Source: Atriophallophorus winterbourni (taxonomy: Eukaryota; Platyhelminthes; Trematoda; Plagiorchiida; Microphallidae). Taken from it: a stretch of 64,000 nt of DNA. Position numbers and translations under genes: made by a program. Positions within the stretch are counted from its first letter, which is position 1, and the number at the start of each line of letters is the position of its first letter. The notes beneath the pieces are model-generated. The model searched no databases. It was not told the DNA's origin and worked only from the letters and a program-made list of their open reading frames with translations. Shown piece by piece: positions 57,601 through 64,000 of the stretch. The stretch spans positions 30,134 to 94,133 of the forward strand of contig JACCGJ010015422.1 in the NCBI GenBank assembly GCA_013407085.1. The letters are read 5' to 3'.

Positions 57601-60600
57601 ATACACACACATAAATACTTAGCGGTAGAATCTGTTTCTTATTTTTCTCTGGTTCCTGTAGCCTTTTTACATCTCAAGCCACGTTAAATCTCCCAGCCCG
57701 ACTCTACTGACGTCAGGTTTGTTTCAAATGGTTTATGCCCTAGCTTCGTTTGTTGTTTCCCAATTTAGATCGACCTCTTTGTAATAGAAATTCATCAGCC
57801 ATCCGAGCTTGATTGAATGTATTCCTCATTGCTGTTATTTCCAGATTACCCCTATCTACTTTGCACCGGCTTTTCGATTTTGGATCACAAAGTGAGGAAA
57901 CTGGTTTGGCTAACAGAAACGTGTTTTCTAGTCTGCACTCGAGCGGGGCCCGCAGTGAGTTTTCACCAACTTTTCGATCAACTAACTAACTAACTAATAG
58001 AGCATGACAGCTTTCTTGCGGTTTACACTGTCACGCATCGCCACAACAGCTATACTCAGTGGTGCTTTCCACGAACTAGCCGATCAAGCTTCACAGCTTA
58101 TTACTCTTTGGGGTATGATCTACCTGCCAGTATCAGATCTCTCGTGCAATCTTGAATTTGAGAGTTCAAACTGCTTCTGAACTGCATCAATCTCCACTCA
58201 AAACAAACTATCACGTACATTGGGGGGGGGGTAGATGATAAACCTACTGCTAAATTCCTTGTCTTTTAACGTTCCTCGCCGATCACAGCAGCTCGTTCGC
58301 TTTCAAATCCATATTGGAAATTGACCGATTAAACGAGTCATCGTTTTTTTCCAAAAAAACGTAGGCTTTATTTTCAATAATAATAATAATAACTAACATG
58401 TACTCCTGGATCACCATGGTCGTTCGAATGAATATTTTTACACCTGTTCTTAGTTCACTGCTCGTTCTAATGTCTACCAGTGTTAATCATTCCGGTTAAA
58501 ATATCAAATGGTTTCTAATTCGTAATCACGATAAAACGCTTCTGCTAAATTGATATTATATTTCACATCATGTATACCTGATGAAGGCGACCGTTAGATG
58601 TAGGCTTGTTGTATTTTTCATTTGTTCTATTATAACGCTCCTCGGTAATCAGAATTCTGGAGACAAATTTTTAAAGGATATGGTGTTTGATGTTGCGATA
58701 CAAGGAGATGGACAAGTCTATTAAATTTGTTGGCTTACGCGTAACCAAATAATCGATTGCTTTTTGATGGCATGTAAAGCCACCGGCGTGATATTCACCG
58801 CGGTAGGTTTCTGTGCAGCAGCCATTGTGGCCATTGGGATATAACGGGCGTCAGCTTACTGATATCTTCTCTAATATTGCTGATATTTTTGTTAGATATG
58901 GAATTAAAAATGGATTGGCAGAGCAGCTGTCATTTTGCCTTGATTGAACTGGGGCAACCGCAAATTGACTGTAAAGACAAAGATCGTGGTATACAGTGCG
59001 TGTGTACTAAGTGCTTTACTGTACGGCAATAAAACTTCCACGCAAGACACGAACGAAGCATCCCTCGTATCTTGAACATATCTTGGATCGACAAAGTGAC
59101 TAATGCTGAAGTGCTTTCAAAAGCTGGTCTACAGATCATGTTCACCCTACTACAACAACCCCGCCTGCGGTGGCTTGGCCAGGTCTACAGAATGGAGAAT
59201 GGTCGTATTCTGAAAGGTCTACTCTATGGTGAGTTGAAATCAGAAAGTCGACCATTGGGCAGATCGCACTTACAGTACAAAGACATTTGAAAAAAGGGAT
59301 ATGAAAGCTCTTGGCATTGACCCAGCGATTTAGGATTAATTTGTTCTTGACCGCTTACTTCTGACGCATTGTGTAACGCGTCGTAGGCAAGCTGTAGAGG
59401 AGTAGATGCAGCTCTTGGCTGCTGAACGCAGATCGCGCCGCCGGCATACAACTGATGCCGATCGAACAAGTACTGTCTATCCCTACGAGCGTTGCGGGAG
59501 AGTGCTCCTTCGGAATCGGACAGTTTAGTCATTCGAGAGGCTGAGCAGCATGAAAATATCTTGCGATTGTGATGTACATGCATGGTCAACATCGACCGAA
59601 GGACGCCAACAGGGTTAAAATCACCTTGGTTAAGGATGCATCCACTGCATGGATGTACAAACGTGCAGTGTTCTATACTCCGTAGGTACACTGTAATCAA
59701 TTGGTTACTACCGATAATGAGTTGCATATTAAAATACCTTGGAGTGCAGTCTATATCTCTTGCATACTATATGACAGTAATCCTGAGACAACGTCATTAC
59801 TTACTGCTTCGATCCTCTCCTATTCAGCCCCGCACTTTGGGTAACATCTTGCGTGTCCGATGGTTACGCGGCTTGCGTGTTGTTTACTAAATGATAAACT
59901 GACGTATGCTTTTGTATGTAGCATTATAAAAGAAGAAAACTTATCTTTGTGCTGACCGCATCGGAGCCATTTGTTAACCTGAGCTTATTTTGCATTGTTT
60001 GGTAATACCTCTCAACTCCTCAATTTTGACATTGAGAACCACTGCCTTTCAAATGCATTCTCTAACCGAATTGTAGATTATGTTAACCACTGGTCAACTG
60101 GTCATTCTGCAACTCCCGCGTGAATCTTTTATGCCATGGGCGACTGCCGCTTGCTCATTACGTGTCCATGCGTCTTCTTCGACTGCTTCTGAGTGCGATA
60201 CGATCGTCGTCGGTAATCGTGATGGCGTGCTCTACACCTTCACGCTTAAAGTGAGTCCTTCGGACGTGCAATCGCACAGCACTTTTGTGTTGTATGGGTA
60301 ACACCGTGCTAAATTGATTTGCCGCTGGTAATGAGCTACATTTAAATACACGCTGGTGTCCCACTGCCATTGCTATTTTCCTTAGCAACCTGACAGTATC
60401 TTAGCACACGCGCAGTGTCTGACTGTGCGGCACTTTTCCTAGATCAGGCTTTTGTTTTCATATATACATATATTCCTTATTTCTTTGGAGTTAGCCTTAT
60501 TTGCTCAATGATGTTGTATGGACGCACAAGTATACTACACTTAGCTTGTTCTAAGACGCTGCTACCACTGGACAACGATTTATCTTTTCATTGTTTAACA

Positions 60601-62234
60601 AACCTAAAACTGTATGGGAACAGGTAGTAATAATTAATTAACTGTTTGTGTTAAAACGACCCACATACTTTAGACAATTAAGCAATTAGCGCCAAATCGG
60701 CTGAACCATGAACCAAAGTGGATTTACGTCGACTCAAATTTGTTCTTGAAAGCCGTGTTCCGATATATTGTCATTAGTTCTTAGCTGTTAGTTGTTTCAC
60801 CAGGGATATGTCCCATGCCTCCAAACTTGAGCATGAAACCCGCAATGAAGTGTAAGTGTGGAGATGCGAAGAACAAAAAATATTGGTCTTTGCTCTGCGT
60901 CTGAGCGCTGGGGTTTGCTGTACAAAGCCGATTTAACAGTGCCTTTGAAGTCTAACATTGTTTAGAATTTTACAATTATTTCAAACCTCATTGAACCTAA
61001 GCTTAATGTCTTCTCCTGATGAAGGCCAACAGTCCGCAAACGGTTGTGGAGTTCGAGTGCAGGGTGTGAGCAACCTAGAAAACTGAGCGTGAATTGTTTG
61101 AACAAACGTGCTTGAAATGTATCTTGAGTTGTGAAAAGTTGGTTTTTATAACTGCTCACTTTTCGCAGTTACTGCGCATCTGCCCTGCACAGGAAACGCC
61201 TCAAAATCAGATTTTGAAAAAATAAGTTGAAATTATTAGCATTTTGTTGCTCCTTTGGCGGCATCCTGATTGTTTACAGTGTGTACGTCGAAGGCATTTG
61301 TGAGCTAGGCATGGTATCGTTGAGCACGTTTCCTGCTTGTCTGATGGAATCGGCTCTCAGGTTAACTCGAGTTCTAGGTTGCTACGCATTCATCATCGTA
61401 ATGTTATCTTGTAGGCTAGTGCATAATGCGATGCTGGACTGTAATAATGCGCCCGTCGCTGCTTTCGTGCTTTTCTTTGTTTATTTAAGGATATTGCAGT
61501 TTGCCTGTAGCATTCGGAACGCACCGGTCGCACACATATTCCTTCGTTTATGATTAAAATATACAAACAAATTGGTTAAAAACTGTCTACTTGCTTCTTG
61601 CGTTGCATTAACTTTGAAAGGATTGGTCGAGCAGTCATGCGCAGGAATTGACTCCATCATGGAAGGTACGGCGTTGTCACGGACGTGGGATGTGTACCTC
61701 GGTGTGTGCTGTTCCCCGTTCCACCCAGCCGGCCGTTTTGTCGTGTGGCGGAATCCAGGGAGATATTCGTTTGTGGTTCGTGGATCCGATCGACGGTCGA
61801 CTGACCTTGAACGCTGTGATCCCCTGCTTGGATGCTTTAACTTGGGTCGAGAAGCTTTTCGTCGACGTTGAGGGTAGTTTGTTTGTTCTCGGATTTCAGT
61901 CGGTGAGTGACATCTTATCAGCGGCTATTTCTTCATTCGGGTTCTGTTTTTGCTTACTCGTGCATACCACTTGCTTCAGGGAAACTTCAAGGTCTGTCGG
62001 CTCGATCGAAAGAATTCAGGCCACCATCAATCTGAGCGTGCGATCTGCTTTGAAGGAAGGTTGACTAATCGAGCTGAACTGCAAATACCTTGTGGGCGTC
62101 GCAATCACTGTTGGGATTTTTATATGTCTAATTCTCCTCAAAAGATACCTTCCGCGCTAGCTGTCGTAAATCGCGGACACGTGCGAATAACAGAAACCGT
62201 GCCATCAGCCGACGATGCAAATTTGTCCTTGAAG
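43663..62234 (+). CDS. WDR6-like paralogue, partial, exons 1-13
   Basis: All thirteen exons present in this copy keep open frames and GT-AG signals: 43663-43741, 43772-43876, 43912-44197, 44234-44411, 44443-44700, 44796-44912, 47202-47309, 54901-54983, 56279-56526, 57845-57954, 60077-60250, 61645-61902 and 61980-62234. Exons 14-17, about the last third of the protein, are not in the window. A LINE lies 550 bp after exon 13, so the gene may continue beyond 64000 or be truncated. Exon 11 lost 12 bp in frame. Exon 13 lost conserved residues of the CGG box. It could be a diverging functional paralogue or a pseudogene not yet broken by stops. Confidence 0.75.
45051..45280 (-). mobile_element. SINE (family 1), copy B of 5743-5972
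   Basis: Nearly identical to the copy in A, in the same intron. Confidence 0.75.
46160..46800. other. Unclassified sequence in intron 6, copy B
   Basis: Counterpart of 6830-7480. In B a plus-strand frame runs 159 codons (46308-46787), but in A it is interrupted and no domain is recognisable, so I do not call a gene. Confidence 0.4.
47202..47309 (+). CDS. WDR6-like paralogue, exon 7
   Basis: Same sequence and splice sites as 7880-7987. Confidence 0.8.
47596..47672. repeat. (TC)n-(TA)n microsatellite, left half
   Basis: Left part of the tract that is continuous in copy A at 8259-8332. The right part is at 54628-54705. Confidence 0.9.
47673..48470 (-). mobile_element. pogo/Tigger-like DNA transposon remnant
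   Basis: Begins inside a TA tract with agtggaacccgggtacaacg, resembling pogo-superfamily terminal repeats, followed by attempts at the same theme (ttcgttataagcgg, gttcgttgtaag). On the minus strand at about 47930-48115 a 60-codon frame reads EFVEREIEAVAKSKLKQKS then IASYFMKA, similar to the acidic, lysine-rich tail of Tigger/pogo transposases. The DDE core and the second terminal repeat were not found. Confidence 0.5.
48477..50520 (-). pseudogene. Pao/BEL Gag-protease, inverted relative to its pol, two in-frame stops
   Basis: One minus-strand reading frame from MPRKSKRLN (50520) to 48477, broken by stops at 49865-49863 and 48743-48741. Order: coiled polar start with LVIAKETIARLSG, capsid-like segment VELSTFDGNSVDYWKFIRQF (DUF1759 style, about 50170-50215), zinc knuckle CYQCKGPHRIENC (about 49530-49570) with a second C-x2-C cluster CYVCLNRSHKACDC, and a retropepsin-like protease VPVVALLDNGSDTTLIS (about 49195-49245; the active site is DNGSDT where the canonical is D-T/S-G). 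It ends near the join to reverse transcriptase with WRKTFGCVPDEPF. It reads away from the pol half at 50863-54074. Confidence 0.88.
50521..50751 (-). mobile_element. Leader or LTR remnant of the Pao/BEL gag half
   Basis: Lies upstream of Gag on the minus strand. A possible LTR end and primer site is AAACA/TTGGTGACG at about 50572, which I could not confirm because no second LTR was found. Confidence 0.35.
50737..50882. repeat. Inverted repeat at the gag/pol head-to-head junction
   Basis: The string ttccaagttgagtactgtaacg at about 50739-50760 is the reverse complement of cgttacagtactcaacttggaa at about 50857-50878. They enclose about 95 bp. The inner piece from TGTAACG (50754) to CGTTACA (50863) has TG...CA ends with inverted termini, so it could be a tiny LTR-like remnant or a fold-back scar. 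Confidence 0.75.
50863..54074 (+). CDS. Pao/BEL Pol: reverse transcriptase, RNase H, integrase (one frameshift)
   Basis: A continuous frame to 53859 (about 1000 codons), then a one-base loss near 53845 shifts the last about 80 codons (VVLLSSVETSKRAWPLGIV, the DUF5641-type tail) into another frame ending at 54074. Reverse transcriptase: ANYWIAEKRLGYLRRRFE, RIVFDCAAKHNGVSLND, DIEEMFLQIKVPEND, and YVDD in RNFYVDDCLISV. RNase H: VFSDASESGHGAVAYG, PRLELAAAVLAV, WTDSMTVL, and NPADLTSRG. Integrase: H..H..C..C in LLEGHSGPAH and CLTCKR; triad GLDYFGPFEV, YSDNGSNFVG and SSHRGGVWERLIRSI. All catalytic residues are present, so it was active recently. The matching Gag-protease lies on the opposite strand to the left. 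Confidence 0.93.
54075..54627 (+). mobile_element. 3' untranslated region and possible LTR remnant of the Pao/BEL element
   Basis: Begins with a purine-rich ttaaagggagaacgg. A TATA-like ccctataaaaagcc lies near 54130. No copy of it was found on the other side of the insertion, so an LTR could not be proven. It ends at the (TA)n tract that marks the insertion site. Confidence 0.4.
54628..54705. repeat. (TA)n microsatellite, right half
   Basis: Continues directly into atcatgctctccaggcc, the sequence that follows the uninterrupted tract in copy A at 8333. Confidence 0.9.
54901..54983 (+). CDS. WDR6-like paralogue, exon 8
   Basis: Identical exon and splice sites to 8529-8611. Confidence 0.8.
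55740..56060. repeat. Hammerhead-bearing inverted repeat, copy B, ribozymes decayed
   Basis: The counterpart of 9345-9655. Minus-strand core has CUGGUGA for CUGAUGA and GUG for the GUC cleavage triplet. The plus-strand core (CUGAUGA at 55932-55938, clean stem II GCU/AGC, GAAA) has GCC in place of GUC. Arm pairing is still visible and in places better than in copy A. Confidence 0.7.
56279..56526 (+). CDS. WDR6-like paralogue, exon 9
   Basis: Three differences from 9886-10133; open, same splice sites. Confidence 0.75.
56600..56836 (+). mobile_element. SINE (family 1), complete in copy B
   Basis: Retains the 3' half that is deleted in copy A at 10295, with a cataccataccatacc tail. Confidence 0.75.
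57845..57954 (+). CDS. WDR6-like paralogue, exon 10
   Basis: Three differences from 11516-11625, open in the phase-consistent frame. Confidence 0.6.
59031..59640 (+). pseudogene. 3' end of RTE-like LINE, copy B
   Basis: Counterpart of 12940-13560 with a small rearranged patch near 59250-59285. Confidence 0.65.
60077..60250 (+). CDS. WDR6-like paralogue, exon 11
   Basis: 58 codons against 62 in copy A because of a 12-bp in-frame deletion; ends DTIVVGNRDGVLYTFTLK. Donor aaa/gtgagt. Confidence 0.78.
60258..60470 (+). mobile_element. SINE (family 1), copy B of 14196-14412
   Basis: Retains cagtatcttagcacacgcgcagtg, which is partly deleted in copy A. Confidence 0.65.
61645..61902 (+). CDS. WDR6-like paralogue, exon 12
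   Basis: 86 open codons. About ten residue changes from 15586-15843, including CGRTYGD to CGGIQGD and VPGL to IPCL. Confidence 0.8.
61980..62234 (+). CDS. WDR6-like paralogue, exon 13
   Basis: 85 open codons. About eleven residue changes from 15921-16175, including the conserved PCGGGNRYWDF box, which becomes PCGRRNHCWDF. Confidence 0.8.
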
Positions 62235-62783
62235 GTAATCGGCGTTCGTGTTATAGTCGTTCTGCCTCTTCTCTGTCAAACAGTTTGAGTATTTTTTACG
62301 TCTGACTTCTGCTTTTTTGAAATGTACGGTCTTGTATGATATTATTCCATCAGCTTTTCTGAGCGGTCAATCGTAAGTTGATCGATCATTCGAAGCGGGT
62401 CGCTACTGTTTTCACCGCACTCTGTCCACTGGATAATGAAATATCACTATCGGTTATGAGTCCTTGCTCTATGAGTTTCTAGTGCCGTGTATCTTGAACT
62501 GATGCGTATTGCAGTTGCTGTTCGAATACTCTATCATTCAAATACTGCTGCTCCTTGCCAGATTCACGCCGCTTTATATCTCAAAATTCAACGTAACACT
62601 TGATTAGATATTTTACCCTTACTGTCGTTGTGTAACGTCTGTTTGCTTTTGTCTCGAAACTATTGTCGGATTGATACATGTATTTTTCGAACGAAGAGAC
62701 AGCTGTCATGTTTTTGCACCAAGCAGCTGATGGGCTGGTTCGGTCCTGTGTTTATTGGAATTGTAGAGTGAAAATGGCGACCG

Positions 62784-63548
62784 GTGTTTACGTCTAGCAA
62801 ATTTGTTGCAGGTGGGATGTCAGTGACTGAAGTAGGTGCTGGTCGATTTAGGAGTTCCTTGAAGTGCTCCATCCATCGCTTTCTTTGCACCGATTCCTGA
62901 CTGATAAGGTTACCTTCACCGTCCTTTATTATTTGGCCGTAAGGTATTTTCCTTCCTGATAAGGTTCTGGTAATGTTGTAGACGGTGTTCAGGTCTCTCT
63001 TTTCTGCTGCATTTTCCGCCTCCGTTGCCAGCATTTCATAGAACCGCCTCTTGTCACTTCTGGCACTTCGTTTCACGTCTTTATTTAGATAGCCGTATTG
63101 TTTGATCAGTTGGTTTTTCTGCTTGGTGTCCTTACACCGGAGGATCTGTTGTTTCAGCTGCCTTCTCGAGTTGATCAGTGTCCAAGTCTCACTCAAATCC
63201 ACTCTTTGTCTTTCTTTACCCGTCTACCAGTTACGTGCTTACAAGTGTCTTGCCAACAGTCTTTCAGAGCGGTCCAGTGTTCATTTATTGGGAGTTCAGG
63301 GGTTAAGTTGTTGAGCGATTCGAATCTGTTTTTCAGTGAGATTGAGAAAATCTCTCTTGTACGCTCTTCCCTTAGTTTCTGCGTGTGGTACTTTACACTA
63401 GGCCGACTGCCGGTTTCGCTGAAAGCTCTCAACTTGATTTTAATTTTGGCCATTAGAAGGTAGTGGTCTGAAGCAACATCTGCACCTCGCATTACGCGTG
63501 TATCAAGGAGACTATGTCTCCATTTTCGTGAAATCGATAGGTGATCGA
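62784..63548 (-). mobile_element. RTE-like LINE, inverted 5' segment (endonuclease end and linker)
   Basis: Minus strand reads the end of the APE-type endonuclease (SRKWRHSLLDTRVMRGADVA, then the catalytic SDHYLL at about 63450-63475). The linker follows (YHTQKLREERTREIF; after a frameshift RFYEMLATEAENAAEKRDLN) down to RWMEHFKELLNRPAPTSVTD at about 62830-62890 and LLDVNTG at 62785. Its left end is exactly where homology between copies A and B stops. Confidence 0.88.
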
Positions 63549-64000
63549 AATGAAATCCTTTCTGCCTTAAAATCACTAAAGAATGGCAAAGCACCAGGCC
63601 CAGATGGGATTCCACCAGAAGCTCTGAAGGCTGATTTGGACACCTCGGCTGATATGTTACTTCCTCTGCTGCAGAAAATCTGGTCAGAAAGACGGGTCAC
63701 AAATGATTGGAAGAGAGGTCATTTGGTCAAACTTCCTAAGAAAGGGGATCTGAGACTATGCAAAAACTGGCGAGGTATCATGCTGCTCTCAGTCCCTAGT
63801 AAAGTACTTACACGCATCATCCTTATGCGTTTGCGCGACGCTATCGACCAAGTGTTACGGCCAGAGCAATCAGGCTTCAGAAAACAAAAGTCTGGTATCG
63901 ACCAAATTGCGACCCTCCGCATAATAATTGAACAAAGAATTGAATGGCAATCGCCTCTTTGTCTCAACTTCATAGATTTTGAGAAAGCCTTCAACAGTGT
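63541..64000 (+). mobile_element. RTE-like LINE, sense segment (reverse transcriptase), runs off the window
   Basis: Plus strand, one open frame from RNEILSALKSLKNGKAPGPD through WKRGHLVKLPKKGDLRLCKN, WRGIMLLSVPSKVLTRI, RPEQSGFRKQKSGIDQIATL to FIDFEKAFNS at 64000. It begins at the point of the protein that would directly follow the LLDVNTG end of the inverted segment. No stop is seen. Confidence 0.9.

Larger units (their letters stand above)
40336..62783 (+). repeat. Segmental duplication, copy B
   Basis: Matches 1-16726. Identity by eye is above 99% over 43020-45790 (exons 1-6), about 1% divergent over 60470-61640, and 6-9% divergent over the blocks holding exons 11 and 12-13. Specific to B are a roughly 300-bp deletion near 40930, the 47670-54628 insertion, a 13-bp insertion near 45845, a 240-bp deletion near 57985 and a shorter (CATA)n array. 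It ends at a LINE junction at 62784. Confidence 0.95.

Noticed and set aside
1..64000. CRISPR arrays, operons, rRNA or canonical tRNA genes
   Set aside because: None seen. The repeats are dispersed elements and microsatellites, and the coding exons are spliced.

Overview
This is a eukaryotic window, most likely from a flatworm and probably a digenean trematode. The support is indirect. A split metazoan WDR6-type gene combines introns of only 30-36 bp with introns of several kb. The repeats are a CsRn1-like Ty3/gypsy element, a Pao/BEL element, several RTE-like and CR1-like non-LTR elements, a SINE with a (CATA)n tail, and hammerhead ribozymes of the type known from schistosome SINEs and Penelope-like elements. 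No prokaryotic gene, operon, rRNA, canonical tRNA or CRISPR array was seen. The species cannot be decided from the sequence.

Layout. 1-3710: nested retroelements (a decayed RTE-like LINE, a 510-bp LINE insertion, three SINEs with 13-bp target duplications, a 233-bp tandem duplication). 4354-26350 (+): one protein-coding gene, reconstructed as 17 phase-consistent exons (3480 nt with stop, 1159 codons). It is a WDR6/Trm734-family WD40 protein, the partner of the tRNA Nm34 methyltransferase FTSJ1/Trm7. Only the initiating first exon was not found. Its introns carry SINEs, a (CATA)n array, a hammerhead-bearing inverted repeat and a solo hammerhead. 27218-36130: a graveyard of a MULE-type transposase remnant, two RTE-like LINEs and two CR1-like fragments. 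37040-39275 (-): 5'-truncated gypsy pol with an intact 648-aa RNase H-integrase frame. 39702-39731 (-): a second intact hammerhead.

40336-62783 is a second copy of 1-16726 (a segmental duplication in direct orientation). It carries WDR6 exons 1-13, all still open. Copy B contains a roughly 7-kb insertion in a (TA)n microsatellite (47670-54628), made of a pogo-like transposon remnant and a Pao/BEL element whose gag-protease half lies head-to-head with its RT-RNase H-integrase half. Copy B ends at an RTE-like LINE (62784-64000+) whose 5' part is inverted relative to its 3' part, the architecture produced by twin priming.

The most interesting signals are: (1) inverted hammerhead ribozymes inside a roughly 300-bp imperfect palindrome at 9345-9655, decayed in copy B; (2) the WDR6 duplication with strongly mosaic divergence, where blocks holding exons 11-13 differ 6-9%, mostly replacement changes, against roughly 1% or less in most other aligned blocks; (3) the head-to-head Pao element with a short inverted repeat at its junction; and (4) a clean 5'-inverted LINE. 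Percent values are my own by-eye counts.
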